64,000 bases of DNA from Devosia sp. 1566 (GCF_004005995.1 NZ_CP034767.1:1984001-2048000); one strand, 5' to 3'. Shown: positions 1 through 9,603, counted from the first letter of the stretch. Numbers and translations are program-made. Notes: generated by a model not told the origin, from the sequence alone.

Positions 1-370
1 CGATCTGGAGAATGCGCGCGGCCTCACGTACGCGCCGATCCATTTCCTCCTTGGGCGTCTTGGCCAGCCGCAGTCCGAAGGCCATGTTGTCATAGACATT
101 CATATGCGGATAAAGCGCGTAGCTCTGGAACACCATGGCGATGCCGCGCTGGGGCGAGGGAACGTTGTTGACCACCCTGCCCCCAATCGAAATTTCCCCG
201 CCCGAGATCGGCTCGAGCCCGGCGATCATGCGCAGAAGCGTAGACTTGCCGCAGCCGGAGGGCCCGACAAACACCACGAACTCTCCCGAACCGATCTCGA
301 GGTCAACGCCGTGGATGACCTCGACAGCGCCATAGGACTTGCGGATGCCACGCAGGGAAACCTCGGCCAT
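1..370 (-). CDS. Sugar ABC transporter ATP-binding protein (MalK/UgpC type), 3' end outside window
   Basis: The frame runs from an ATG at 370 off the left edge, giving 123 residues. It shows the Walker A motif GPSGCGKST near residues 36-44 and the Q-loop stretch [13 protein letters not shown], both typical of the ATPase of CUT1 sugar importers. The signature motif, Walker B and the C-terminal regulatory domain lie beyond the window. It follows the GH38 mannosidase on the same strand after a 60-base gap and should energise the two permeases encoded at 3628-5333. The substrate is inferred from the neighbouring alpha-mannosidase, not from this sequence. Confidence 0.9.
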   Translation of the reverse strand, partial: MAEVSLRGIRKSYGAVEVIHGVDLEIGSGEFVVFVGPSGCGKSTLLRMIAGLEPISGGEISIGGRVVNNVPSPQRGIAMVFQSYALYPHMNVYDNMAFGLRLAKTPKEEMDRRVREAARILQI

Positions 371-430
371 TTTCCTCTCCAATGTCTGGTTGGCCGCCCC
401 TCAGCGAGAGGAGGAGCGGCACGGCTTGGT

Positions 431-3400
431 TCAGGTCTCGATCAAAAGAGTTGCGACTTCGAAGGGGCGTAGCGAGAGGCTCACGCTGCTGCCGTTCACT
501 TCAAGCGGGGTGACATCGCCTTCCTCCATCAGATTGACCATCCGCACCGATTTCACCGCCACCCCGAAGGTGATCTTGGCCTCGGCGCGCATATTGGCGT
601 GCTCGAACACCCGCAGCACGATGGCATCAGATTTTTCCGCCTTCTTGACCGTTTCGAGCGTGACATTGGCCTGGTCTACAGTGGCAAAGCTGAAGCTGTT
701 CAGCGACCCTGCAGCGGCTGCCGCCGGCGTGAGGTCGCCCACCACCGCCACCGGATTGTTGAAGCGCTCGGCCGCCCGATGCACATCCGCCAGATCGGCG
801 ACGCCATCATGGATGAACAGCGCATAGCGTAGCCGGTGCTCGCCCAGATCCGCCCCGGGATCGGGGAAGGTCGAACCGCGCACTAGCGTCAGCCGGACCG
901 ATTGCTCAAGGCAATCATAGGCATATTTGCAGTCATTGAGCAGCGCGACGCCCCAGTCGGCTTCGCTCAAGTCCACCCAACGATGCATGGAGGCCTCGAA
1001 CCGCGCCTTGTCCCAAGAGGTGTTGCGGTGGGTCGGCCGCTTGACATGGCCAAACTGGATTTCCGAGCGGATCTCCGAGGTGTTGAGATCGAACGGGAAT
1101 TGCGCCTTGAGAACGGTCTGGCGTTCCTGCCAGTCGATGAAGGTATCGAACTCGATCTGGCGCGCCCCGGCCGCAAGCGAGATCACCTGTATCACCCTGG
1201 ACGCTTGATATTGCCGCTCCACCCGGATGGCGGCGCGGTGCGGCCCGGTTTCCACCACGCTGATCGTGCAGGGGTCATCGGCGAGCGGCCAGAACTGTTC
1301 CTCGAAATAGCGGTCTATGTCCCAGGCGTCCCATTCCATGGGCTTGTCTTCATAAGCAATGAGCCGATTGGCCGATTGCCCCGGTGCCAGCGCTTCCCGG
1401 TTGCGCGTCTTGTCGAAGACCGAGGTGATTTCGCCTCGTCTGTCGAAGCTTACGCGCAGCACTTCGTTTTCGAGATGGGTTTCAGAGACTGAGACGGCCG
1501 AACTGGTGTCCGCCGCCCCGCCCCCGACCAGTTGGGCATCCGCCCAGCCCAGTGACGGCAGCGCTGCCGCCGGAGCAATCGCTTCGCTGCTGCCATCGGC
1601 GCGGGTGATGGCCTGCACCGGGTGCGCGCCACCCGCCGTGGCCAGCGCCAGTCCGTCGAGCCCCGCGCCGGAGCCCAGATTGACGAGGCCCGAGCGCGTT
1701 TGTCCGGTGAAGTTGAATAACCGCAGCTGCCCGGCACCGCCGCCCCCCAGCGCATTGGCCGCGGCGTGCCACGGGCCGTTGCGCGAGCCAAGCGTGGAAA
1801 AGATCTGGCCGTATTCATTGTCGCTGTCGACATAGACCTCGGGAATCGACGTCCCCGGCAGGATGTCGTGGAACTGGTTGATCAGCACCAGTTCCCAGAA
1901 CTCGGCGAGCGTTTCCGCCGGATAGGCAGCGCCGGTGTGCAGCATGGCCATGGCACCGAGGAATTCCAGCTCGCGCAGCATGCGCTCGGCGCGGCGGTTA
2001 TTGGCCTTGTTCTTGGCGACCGAGGTCAGCGTGCCGCGGTGATATTGCAGGTAAAGCTCGCCATTCCAGGTCGGAAAGCGGGAGCCAACCGCGTCCATGC
2101 GCTGCCCCAGTCGCTCGAGAAACGGCACGATGCCTTCGAGCTTGACCCTAGGTGCGCCGGGAATACCGCGCTGCAGGCGAATACCGCGTTCGATCATCGC
2201 CCGGGTGGGGCCGCCCCCGCCATCGCCATAGCCATAGGACATCACGACTTCATTGTGGACCGCCTTGGGCTCATAGCGCTTCCAGGCGCCCATGGTCTCG
2301 CTGACCGACAAATCGCCATTATAGGTGGTGTAGATCGCCTCGGACTCAAAGCGCTGCGCCGTGATCAGCTGCGCCTTGGTCACCGTCCCGTCGATCCCGC
2401 GCCAGAAAAAGCTATCATAGGGGTGCCGGTCGGTGTCGTTCCAGCTGAGCTTGGAGGTGACGAAATATTTCAGCCCCGACTTGTCCATGATCTGGGGCAG
2501 GTTCGCCGAATAGCCGAAGGTGTCGGGCAGCCAGACGGTCTTCGGGTCGACGCCGAAATGGTCGAGGTGAAAACGGCGCCCGCGCATGATCTGGCGCACC
2601 AGGCTTTCGCCCGAAACGATGTTGACGTCGGGCTCCACCCACATGGCGCCTTCGATCTCGAACTGTCCCGATTTCACCTTGGCGAGCATCCGCTCCCACA
2701 GCTCGGGATAATCGCGCTTGAGGAAGTCGAAGAGCACCGACTGGTTATACATGAAGACGAATTCAGGATATTCCTCCATCAGGTTGAGCACCGTCGCGAA
2801 GGACCGCCCCGTCTTGTCGCGGGTGTGCATGACGCGCCACAGCCAGCCCACATCGAGATGGGTCGAGCCCACCGCCGTGATCTGCGGCTGCACTTCGGTA
2901 TCGACGATATCGTAGATCTCGGCCGCGATCTTTTCCGCATCACCCAGGGATGCCGCAAAGGCTTCTGTGTGCGCGCCGCGACGGTCCAGCACCCTTAGGG
3001 CCCGGTCCACGGTCGCGAGGATCGCGTGACGGCGTGGATCGGACTGCGGCAGCCGGATGGCGACGTCGAGCGGCGTTTGCAGGTCGTAGTAGAGCTTTTC
3101 GGCGCGCTCGTTGCGCAGGAAGAACTCCACGCCAAGGCCCACCAGCGGCCGATCGAAAAAAGTGAAGGCATTGACGAGGAGCGTGTGTACGCTGCCTCGC
3201 CGCGCGTTACGCTCGATCACCAACTCGGTGTGGTTGCCATCGAGCGCCTGGGCAATCCTGCCATCGAGATAGGCGAGGCATTGCGGATCGGTGGAACCGG
3301 GCCGGCTCTGCCATTGCGAGGTGAAGGCAAGCACGAGCGTTTGCCCCGCCGCCGCCTCGGGTACGACCACTTCGGCAGCAAACCAGGTGTGGCCCTGCTT

Positions 3401-3631
3401 TTTTGCCCAGACCGAGCGCGGCCCGAACGGCTCCCAGGCCCGCCAGTCTGCAGTGAACGCCTGCTCAGCGGCCATGTCGGCATGCTGCACATGCCACTGA
3501 AACGGCGCGTCGGGGATCGGGGTCAGGATCTTTTGCTGCAGGTCGGCGCACAGCCGCAGCAGCTTACCCTCCATCTTGAGATCATCGTCGCCCAGGCCGA
3601 GCTTTGATGCGAGGGGATTGGAATAGGTCAT
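431..3631 (-). CDS. Alpha-mannosidase, glycoside hydrolase family 38
   Basis: A 1066-residue protein of normal length for bacterial GH38 alpha-mannosidases, with no signal peptide, so probably cytoplasmic. The metal-site motif STHLDVGWLW is at residues 256-265, and the nucleophile region WLPDTFGYS places the catalytic Asp at about residue 370. The QYHRGTLTS motif near residue 530 is also typical of the family. The C-terminal half is the beta-sandwich region of the family. It starts within the last codons of the upstream permease gene (4-base overlap), so it is translationally coupled to the importer. It probably removes alpha-linked mannose from imported oligosaccharides. Confidence 0.95.
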   Translation of the reverse strand: MTYSNPLASKLGLGDDDLKMEGKLLRLCADLQQKILTPIPDAPFQWHVQHADMAAEQAFTADWRAWEPFGPRSVWAKKQGHTWFAAEVVVPEAAAGQTLVLAFTSQWQSRPGSTDPQCLAYLDGRIAQALDGNHTELVIERNARRGSVHTLLVNAFTFFDRPLVGLGVEFFLRNERAEKLYYDLQTPLDVAIRLPQSDPRRHAILATVDRALRVLDRRGAHTEAFAASLGDAEKIAAEIYDIVDTEVQPQITAVGSTHLDVGWLWRVMHTRDKTGRSFATVLNLMEEYPEFVFMYNQSVLFDFLKRDYPELWERMLAKVKSGQFEIEGAMWVEPDVNIVSGESLVRQIMRGRRFHLDHFGVDPKTVWLPDTFGYSANLPQIMDKSGLKYFVTSKLSWNDTDRHPYDSFFWRGIDGTVTKAQLITAQRFESEAIYTTYNGDLSVSETMGAWKRYEPKAVHNEVVMSYGYGDGGGGPTRAMIERGIRLQRGIPGAPRVKLEGIVPFLERLGQRMDAVGSRFPTWNGELYLQYHRGTLTSVAKNKANNRRAERMLRELEFLGAMAMLHTGAAYPAETLAEFWELVLINQFHDILPGTSIPEVYVDSDNEYGQIFSTLGSRNGPWHAAANALGGGGAGQLRLFNFTGQTRSGLVNLGSGAGLDGLALATAGGAHPVQAITRADGSSEAIAPAAALPSLGWADAQLVGGGAADTSSAVSVSETHLENEVLRVSFDRRGEITSVFDKTRNREALAPGQSANRLIAYEDKPMEWDAWDIDRYFEEQFWPLADDPCTISVVETGPHRAAIRVERQYQASRVIQVISLAAGARQIEFDTFIDWQERQTVLKAQFPFDLNTSEIRSEIQFGHVKRPTHRNTSWDKARFEASMHRWVDLSEADWGVALLNDCKYAYDCLEQSVRLTLVRGSTFPDPGADLGEHRLRYALFIHDGVADLADVHRAAERFNNPVAVVGDLTPAAAAAGSLNSFSFATVDQANVTLETVKKAEKSDAIVLRVFEHANMRAEAKITFGVAVKSVRMVNLMEEGDVTPLEVNGSSVSLSLRPFEVATLLIET

Positions 3632-4446
3632 CCTTTAACTCCGACACCGGCGAACCCTGTGTTCATGTTCCGCCGCAACAGGAAATACACGCCGACCGCC
3701 GGCGCCGCGTAGATGATGGAAAAGGCCGTGAGGAACCCGTAATTGATTGCCCCCTGCTGGCCGAACGCCGCATACAGCCCGACCGACATGGGGAAGGCGT
3801 CCTGCACGCGGGCAAAGATCAGGGGCAGCAAGAACTCGTTCCAGGCGCCCGTGAAGCTATAGAACCACACCACCGCGATCCCGGCCCTCGACATGGGCAG
3901 GACGACCTTGCTGACGATCTGCAACAGCGAGGCGCCTTCGACATAGGCGGCCTCCTCAAGCTCGATGGGTACGGTGTCAAAGAAGTTCTTGAGCAGCAGC
4001 AGCGTGAACGGCAGGTTGAGGATGGTCAGCGCGATGATCACCCCGAGCTGGTTGAGCAGCCCGCTCCGCTGCGCCGCAAAATAGAGCGGCACCAGCACGC
4101 CAGCCGAAGGCAGCATACGCAGCAGCACCAAGGTCCACAAAAAGGCATTCCGCCCCGGAATGCGCAGCCGCGACAGCGGGTAAGCCGCGGCGATGCCGAC
4201 CAGCACGCTCAGCGTAGCCGTCCCGGCGGCGATCAGCATCGAATTCAGGAACTGCTTGCCCGCATTGCCGCTGACCGCCTGGGCAAAGTTCTCGAGCCCC
4301 ACGGAGCGGGGTATTTCGAGCTGGCCCGTCGACAGTGGGTTGAAAGCATTGAGTACGAGCCAGGAAAATGGGCTGACCCAGATCACCGCCACAAAGGCCA
4401 GGGCGATCGCGGTCAGGCGGGACTGGGCGAGGTTGCCTTCCATCAC
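3628..4446 (-). CDS. Carbohydrate ABC transporter permease, MalG-like
   Basis: A 272-residue inner-membrane protein with about six hydrophobic segments and the EAA loop EEAAYVEGASLLQIVSKVVLP, which docks the ATPase. The C-terminal ending with short basic residues is usual for CUT1 MalG-type permeases. The start is GTG at 4446 or the adjacent ATG at 4443; a GGGAG box sits upstream of both. It overlaps the MalF-like gene upstream and the mannosidase downstream by a few bases, so the four genes form one tight operon. Confidence 0.92.
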   Translation of the reverse strand: MMEGNLAQSRLTAIALAFVAVIWVSPFSWLVLNAFNPLSTGQLEIPRSVGLENFAQAVSGNAGKQFLNSMLIAAGTATLSVLVGIAAAYPLSRLRIPGRNAFLWTLVLLRMLPSAGVLVPLYFAAQRSGLLNQLGVIIALTILNLPFTLLLLKNFFDTVPIELEEAAYVEGASLLQIVSKVVLPMSRAGIAVVWFYSFTGAWNEFLLPLIFARVQDAFPMSVGLYAAFGQQGAINYGFLTAFSIIYAAPAVGVYFLLRRNMNTGFAGVGVKG

Positions 4447-5333
4447 TTCGGCTCCCGCAACAGCCGCAGATAGAACAGCGACAGCACACCCACGATCACC
4501 AGCATTGCCACGGAAATGGCGCTGCCAAAGCCCAGATTACCGCGCGAAAAACTCTGGTTGTAAAGGAAGATCGCCAGCGTCTGGGTTTGTGTGCCCGGCC
4601 CGCCCCCGGTCATGGCGAAGATCAGCGGGAAGTAAGTGAAGGTCCAGATGGTGATGAACAGCATATTGGTGGCGATATGGGGCCGGATGATCGGCAGCAT
4701 GACGAGCCAGATACGCTGGAACGGCGTGGCCCCATCGACCTTGGCTGCCTCCACCACTTCGCGCGACACCGAATCCAGCGCGGCCGAAAACAGCAGGTAG
4801 GACCACGCCGTGCCCTTCCAGATATTGGCGATGATCACCACGGGCAGCGCATACTGATTGATGAAGTTGACCGGTGGGAAGCCCAGCGGCACGATGATGA
4901 GCTGGTTGATGAGCCCGGTCTGCGAAGTCGTGGCCGACCACAGGAATGCCGCGACGATATCGGGCAAAAGCCAGCCCAGCATGATGCAGGCTTCCACCAC
5001 GCTGCGCAGCGTCGAGCGTGAGCCGCGTAAGCTGGCCGCCAGCAGAAAGCCGAGGACGGACTGGCCAACAATGGCGGAAAAAAACACGAAGATCACCGTG
5101 GTCCAGAGCGACTCCAGAAACCCCCGGCGCGTGAACAGGCGCTCATAATTTTCCCAACCGACCCAACTCCATTCCACGGCCTTGCGGCCCACCAGAGCGA
5201 GGTCGGTAAAACTGAAGGCAAACGCCCAGGCGGTGAAATACAGCAGCGCCCCGATCAGGACCGCAGCTGGCAGCAGTCCCAGGGCCAGGACAAAGAGATT
5301 GCTGGTGAGCCAGGGATTGGCCTGGTTTTTCAT
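4443..5333 (-). CDS. Carbohydrate ABC transporter permease, MalF-like
   Basis: The protein begins MKNQANPW with ATG at 5333; a longer frame upstream to 5399 would start inside the stem-loop region and has no better ribosome site. Predicted membrane segments start at residues 12-35, and the EAA loop VEAAKVDGATPFQRIWLVMLPII is clear. It pairs with the MalG-like gene that overlaps it. The gap to the upstream binding-protein gene holds a stem-loop (5391-5423), which may lower permease expression relative to the binding protein. Confidence 0.92.
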   Translation of the reverse strand: MKNQANPWLTSNLFVLALGLLPAAVLIGALLYFTAWAFAFSFTDLALVGRKAVEWSWVGWENYERLFTRRGFLESLWTTVIFVFFSAIVGQSVLGFLLAASLRGSRSTLRSVVEACIMLGWLLPDIVAAFLWSATTSQTGLINQLIIVPLGFPPVNFINQYALPVVIIANIWKGTAWSYLLFSAALDSVSREVVEAAKVDGATPFQRIWLVMLPIIRPHIATNMLFITIWTFTYFPLIFAMTGGGPGTQTQTLAIFLYNQSFSRGNLGFGSAISVAMLVIVGVLSLFYLRLLREPK

Positions 5334-5390
5334 GGATGGGTTCTCACTCGCTGGTCGAGTGTTCCAATGGCCGCGGCAAGCCTTCCCGGC

Positions 5391-5423
5391 CGGCGACACC
5401 CGGAAAGATCCTGGGTGCCGCCG
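5391..5423 (-). other. Intercistronic stem-loop between binding-protein and permease genes
   Basis: Arms 5391-5401 (CGGCGACACCC) and 5413-5423 (GGGTGCCGCCG) pair with one mismatch around an 11-base loop. It lies 16 bases after the stop of the solute-binding protein and before the MalF-like start. No long T-run follows, so mRNA 3'-end stabilisation or partial termination is more likely than full termination. Similar stem-loops follow the binding-protein genes at 25529, 26521 and 34280. Confidence 0.5.
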
Positions 5424-5438
5424 CTCCGGGAGGAAAGC

Positions 5439-6755
5439 CTACTCGTAGGTGATGACGTTTTCTTCGCCGAACTCGTCCACCAGCGCGTCGTGATATTCCG
5501 CGATCACATCTTCCACCGCAGCACCATCGAGAATATCGGCCGTCGCCTGCTGCACCAAAGCAGAGACGGTCTGGTAGCCCGGCACTGTGTCGCGACCGGT
5601 CGTGTCAGCGGCCAGCTGGGTCGCCGCCGCCAGGAACGCATCTTCCTTGTATTCGGGGGAATCCGAAATGTCGGTGCGCACCGCCATGCGGTGGTTGGCC
5701 AGCGTCCAGGCCTTGAAATTCTCTTCGTCGAAGATCGCCGTGACCAGCTGGAAGGCCATATCCTTGTCGGCGGCATTGGCGTTGATCCCGAGCGTCCAGC
5801 CGCCAGAAATATTAGTGGTCGCCTTCGTGCCGGGCTCGCCCGAGCCGGGCCAGGGCGTCCAGCCGACCTGCGCGTCCCGCTCCTCGCGGCTGGGGGGATT
5901 GTTGCAGTCCCAGAGGCACGCATCCTCCCACGAGCCCGACGCGTGAATCCCGAGCTTGTCGTCCGCCAGCGCCTGGCGAACCGCCGCCGAGATATCGGTT
6001 GCATAGTTGAGATCGGCCGGGTTCAGCTCGTCCTCGACATAGACCCGGTGGTAAAGATCGAAGGTGCGGCGCAGGCCGGGGCTGTCGCCGATCCACTGAT
6101 TGGTTTCGCGGTTCAGCAGCCGGTTGCGATCCCCCTCGGGCACATCGGCGCCCAGCAGCGCCATGTAAACGCCCTGCATGGTGGCAGCTTCCGCCTGTTT
6201 CGTGCCTGCGGGCAGTTGGAACGGATACTGCACGCCCGCATCTTTGAGCTTTTGCGCGGCTTCAAGGACCTCTGCCCAGCTCTTTGGCTGCCACGGCACG
6301 GGTATGCCCGCCTTTTCGAAATTGGACTTGTCGTACCAAAGCATGCGCACATCGGTATCGGTGGGCAGCGCATAAAGCTCGCCCTGATAGGATGCGACTT
6401 CCAGCAGCCCCGGCAGGTAATACTGGAACTGGTCCCAGCCGGCCGCGAGCGGGCCAAGCGGCGCGAGATAGCCCGCCGAAGCCAGCTCGCTGACCATGAA
6501 GCTGTCGATCAGGTTGACGTCGGCCGCCGTGCCCGCGCTCAGGTCCAGTGCAATGCGCTGGTCATAGCCCTGCCCCGGCAGCTTGATGGCATTCACCGTT
6601 TCCCCGGTTTCCGCCTCGAAATCCTTGATCCCTTCCTCGATGAGGGACGCAAAGGATTCCATATACATGATGGAGATTTCGGCATGCGCCGGGATTGCAG
6701 CGCTCGTCAGCAGCGACAGCGTTATCGCCGTGGTCAGATAACCTCGTTTGAGCAT
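5439..6755 (-). CDS. Extracellular solute-binding protein of sugar ABC importer
   Basis: A family 1 (MalE-like) periplasmic binding protein of 438 residues. The start is ATG at 6755 (MLKRGYLT), placed by a strong GAGGAG ribosome site; a GTG-type extension to 6782 is not needed. A signal peptide covers about residues 1-24, ending AIPAHA. The fold is the usual two-lobe cluster D binding protein, with the conserved region GGWTLGINANAADKDMAFQLV. First gene of the mannosidase importer operon, divergent from a LacI regulator; two palindromic operators lie upstream. Confidence 0.93.
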   Translation of the reverse strand: MLKRGYLTTAITLSLLTSAAIPAHAEISIMYMESFASLIEEGIKDFEAETGETVNAIKLPGQGYDQRIALDLSAGTAADVNLIDSFMVSELASAGYLAPLGPLAAGWDQFQYYLPGLLEVASYQGELYALPTDTDVRMLWYDKSNFEKAGIPVPWQPKSWAEVLEAAQKLKDAGVQYPFQLPAGTKQAEAATMQGVYMALLGADVPEGDRNRLLNRETNQWIGDSPGLRRTFDLYHRVYVEDELNPADLNYATDISAAVRQALADDKLGIHASGSWEDACLWDCNNPPSREERDAQVGWTPWPGSGEPGTKATTNISGGWTLGINANAADKDMAFQLVTAIFDEENFKAWTLANHRMAVRTDISDSPEYKEDAFLAAATQLAADTTGRDTVPGYQTVSALVQQATADILDGAAVEDVIAEYHDALVDEFGEENVITYE

Positions 6756-6842
6756 CAACTCCTCCTCATCTGCTCGCGCCACCTCTTGCGGGCGGCTCGT
6801 GCCAGAACCTCCATTCCGGCAGGGTTACCAAGCCATAGTTTC

Positions 6843-6854
6843 TGCAACGTTGCA
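6843..6854. promoter_or_regulatory. LacI-family operator (perfect palindrome)
   Basis: TGCAACGTTGCA is a perfect 12-base palindrome with the central CG typical of LacI/GalR operators. It lies 88 bases upstream of the binding-protein start and is matched by a near-copy at 6964-6975. The regulator gene at 7035 is the obvious candidate binder. Assignment is by position and symmetry only. Confidence 0.65.
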
Positions 6855-6963
6855 AACGGATTTACCGAATCGAGCGGGCCAGCTGCGAACAACCGCTGCA
6901 ATCCCCCGTAAGCACAATGATTTAGGTTCAGACTGATCTTCCGCCCGCCGGAGCAACAATCCC

Positions 6964-6975
6964 TGCATCGTTGCA
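6964..6975. promoter_or_regulatory. Second LacI-family operator
   Basis: TGCATCGTTGCA differs at one base from the operator at 6843-6854, 121 bases away. It lies 59 bases upstream of the lacI-type start at 7035. Two such sites in a divergent control region fit repression by looping, with autoregulation of the regulator. Confidence 0.6.
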
Positions 6976-7034
6976 ATGTGAAGAATTGGCTTCCCGAGAG
7001 CGCTGGTGTAGAACAGCGCCTCGGGAAGAGATCG

Positions 7035-8111
7035 ATGAGCAGCAAAAAGAGCTTGGACAGTGCCCGGAGCACTGGCACGGGCCAGCGTGTAACCCTCCGC
7101 ACCATCGCCGAAGTCACGGGGCTGAGCCTGTCAACCGTGTCGCTGTCGCTGCGCGGCGGCACAACGCTGCGGCCGGAAACGCGCGACAAGGTCAATGAAG
7201 TCGCCCGCTCGCTCGGCTACATCCCCGACCGCGCCGGCGTGCGCCTGCGCACCGGCAAGACCAATGTGATTGCCCTCGTGCTCGACGGGGCGGAAGACGC
7301 GATCGATTTCGCCCGCCAGATGATCCAGGGTATCGGCCAGTCTATCAAGGGCACGCGCTACCACCTGACGGTGATCCCCGAGTTCGACCGGCACTCGTCG
7401 GCCGACACCATCCGCTATGTGCTCGACAACCGCACTGCCGACGGCGTGATCCTGACCCATACCGGCCCGCGCGACCCGCGCGTGCAGATGCTGATGGATG
7501 CAGGTTTTCCCTTTGTCAGCCACGGGCGGACCGAGTTCCACACGCCCCACCCCTATCACGATTTCCATTCCGAAGTGTTCGCCGCCATGGCAGTGGAGCG
7601 TCTGGCGCAAAAGGGCTGTCGGCGCATCATGCTGGCGGCCGGCGACGATAGTACGATGAACCACCACAACATCGTCACGGCGTTCAACAAGGCCGCTGGC
7701 CGAGCTGGGCTCGAAACCAGCCTGCTGGAAAACACGCAAGGGTTGCCGCCATCCGCGTTGCGGCGCTTGGCGCTGGATCTGGCACAAGGCCCGGAGCGCC
7801 CCCATGGCATCATCTGCGACAGCGAGTTGCGCACGATTTCTCTGGTGGCCGGTTTGCAGGATGGTGGCCTTCTTCCTGGCCGGGACATCCACCTGGTTTA
7901 CAAGCAAACCTCTGGGATCCTGCCCACCCTGTTCCCGGCCATCGACAGCATCCGCGAGGACGTGTTTTCGGCCGGCGAGGAGCTTACCCGACTGCTGCTG
8001 CAGCGTATTGCGGGCGCCGAGATCAACACCCTGCAAACGCTGGCCGAACCGGTCCCGCATTGGCGCAGCCAAGAACCTTCGTCGGCGCTTACTGCACCGC
8101 AGGACCTATAG
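7035..8111 (+). CDS. LacI-family transcriptional regulator of the mannoside importer
   Basis: A 358-residue regulator starting at ATG 7035 (MSSKKS), preceded by a GGGAAGAG ribosome site; an in-frame ATG at 6978 has no such site and lies next to the operator. The helix-turn-helix is TLRTIAEVTGLSLSTVSLSLRG, followed by the hinge and a periplasmic-binding-protein-like ligand domain. It is divergent from the mannosidase importer operon and probably represses it until a mannoside-derived sugar binds. Its stop codon meets that of the convergent XRE gene in the sequence CTATAG. Confidence 0.93.
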   Translation: MSSKKSLDSARSTGTGQRVTLRTIAEVTGLSLSTVSLSLRGGTTLRPETRDKVNEVARSLGYIPDRAGVRLRTGKTNVIALVLDGAEDAIDFARQMIQGIGQSIKGTRYHLTVIPEFDRHSSADTIRYVLDNRTADGVILTHTGPRDPRVQMLMDAGFPFVSHGRTEFHTPHPYHDFHSEVFAAMAVERLAQKGCRRIMLAAGDDSTMNHHNIVTAFNKAAGRAGLETSLLENTQGLPPSALRRLALDLAQGPERPHGIICDSELRTISLVAGLQDGGLLPGRDIHLVYKQTSGILPTLFPAIDSIREDVFSAGEELTRLLLQRIAGAEINTLQTLAEPVPHWRSQEPSSALTAPQDL

Positions 8112-8906
8112 ATCGGCGAGCCGCATCACCTCCGCCGTGTGCGGGTCAGCCGGGAAAAAGGTCTCGATCGTCAGTTCTGACAGGGTGATATCGAGCGCCG
8201 ACCCGAAGATCGTGGTGGTCGAAAGGAACGACAACACGCCCTGTGGGCTGGCAAGCCGAAGCGGAACCGCTATGGGGTGACCACCTGCGAGCTTCCCCGA
8301 GTGGGGCTCCGCCTTGGCGGGCACCGGAAAGGATTGGATCTCGTCCAGCAATGCCACCAGCTCTTGGTCGCCGGTGAGTTCGATCTGCTGGATCAGCCGT
8401 TGGACGATATGGGCTTTCCAATGCCGATAATTGATGATCCGCGCTGCTAGACCCAGCGGATGCAGGCTCAGCCGCAACACATTGACTGGTGCTTGCGCTA
8501 GACTAGCGTCGGCGCCGTCCATGAGCCGCAACGCCGGCTCGTTTGCCAGCAGCAGGTTCCAGTGTCGGTCAAGGGCAAGCGCCGGGTGCGGGCGGTGGCC
8601 ATCGAGGATGGATTGCACCGCCTGGCGGGCCGCCGCCATCTCGATGTGGTCGATGCTTTGCTCCCGATAGCTCGGCGCATGGCCTGCCGCCACGAGGAGA
8701 GCATTGCGCTCGCGCAAAGGCACGCTCATCTGCTCGGAAAGCCGCAGCACCATGTCGCTGCTGGGGCGCGAACGACCCGATTCGAGAAAGCTGAGATGCC
8801 GTTGTGAGATCCCCGCTTCCAGGGCCAGTTCAAGCTGGCTCATCCTGCGGCGGCGGCGCCAGCCCGCAATAAGTTCACCAATGCTGAGGGTATCGGTCAT
8901 ACTCAT
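8106..8906 (-). CDS. XRE-family regulator with MmyB-like ligand-binding domain
   Basis: A 266-residue protein. An N-terminal XRE helix-turn-helix (about residues 9-65, with the conserved SQLELALEAGISQRHLSFLESGRSRPS) is followed by the MmyB-type domain, recognisable from SYREQSIDHIEMAAARQAVQSILDGHRPHPALALDRHWNL-like sequence (given in parts: HRPHPALALDRHWNLLLAN). Such proteins usually control an adjacent divergent gene; here that is the small membrane protein at 9030, 123 bases away. The start could be the ATG at 8906 or at 8900. Confidence 0.9.
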   Translation of the reverse strand: MSMTDTLSIGELIAGWRRRRRMSQLELALEAGISQRHLSFLESGRSRPSSDMVLRLSEQMSVPLRERNALLVAAGHAPSYREQSIDHIEMAAARQAVQSILDGHRPHPALALDRHWNLLLANEPALRLMDGADASLAQAPVNVLRLSLHPLGLAARIINYRHWKAHIVQRLIQQIELTGDQELVALLDEIQSFPVPAKAEPHSGKLAGGHPIAVPLRLASPQGVLSFLSTTTIFGSALDITLSELTIETFFPADPHTAEVMRLADL

Positions 8907-9029
8907 GCGCCCTGAGTAGCGGTGCGGTCATCTTGTGCCGATTACCTGGCACGTAATCGACCTCAGCACACATCAATAGCAGATTTTCCTCACCGGCCGT
9001 GCTGGCCGGCTCAACCGAGGACCAATCCG

Positions 9030-9419
9030 ATGCCAAATCTATCGCTTCGTCGTCTGCTGTTCATTGATGCGGCAACTTGCACCGCAATGGCTTTGCTGTT
9101 GCTCGCTGGCTCAGGGCCGTTATCGAGGCTGACCGCCATCCCGTCCGGCTTCCTGTTCTATGCCGGCATGCTGCTGCTTCCCATCGCCATCTTCATGGCC
9201 ATCACCGCCCGCCGCCAGCACCCGGCGAACTGGGCAACCAACTTCATCATCTTGGGCAACATTGCTTGGGTAGTCGCCAGCATCGCCCTGCCCTTCGCTG
9301 GTCTCTTCACCCCCAGCGCATTGGGCTGGACTTTTCTCCTCGTCCAGGCCGCGATCGTTCTCATGCTGGCGCTGCTGGAACGTCGCGCCGCAGCGGAAAT
9401 CCCCGTTTTTGCCGCGTGA
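9030..9419 (+). CDS. Small integral membrane protein, function unknown
   Basis: A 129-residue protein starting at ATG 9030 with a CGAGGA ribosome site; the longer frame back to 8922 runs through the promoter region. It has four hydrophobic segments (about residues 8-30, 37-58, 68-90 and 95-115) and a short charged tail. I do not recognise a family with certainty. Its divergent pairing with the XRE/MmyB-type regulator suggests that it is the regulated target. Confidence 0.75.
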   Translation: MPNLSLRRLLFIDAATCTAMALLLLAGSGPLSRLTAIPSGFLFYAGMLLLPIAIFMAITARRQHPANWATNFIILGNIAWVVASIALPFAGLFTPSALGWTFLLVQAAIVLMLALLERRAAAEIPVFAA

Positions 9420-9603
9420 CGGGGGAATGGACGATCGAACCGAGGAAAATGCTGGCCGCCCGGACCAACCTGAAACCACGTCCGGGTGGCCACTGCTCGG
9501 GGTGCCAGGAAAGGCCGGACCCAAGCCCCGCATCGCCGCTAGCGACACGCGCGCGCCGAACGGCTAAGCTAACCCGTGTAACGCCAGAACCAGGAGCCTC
9601 CCG

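Noticed and set aside
1766..2998. Long plus-strand open frame (410 codons) opposite the GH38 gene
   Set aside because: It is antisense to a clear alpha-mannosidase and is an effect of high GC codon use; its translation is basic, His/Arg-rich and matches nothing.
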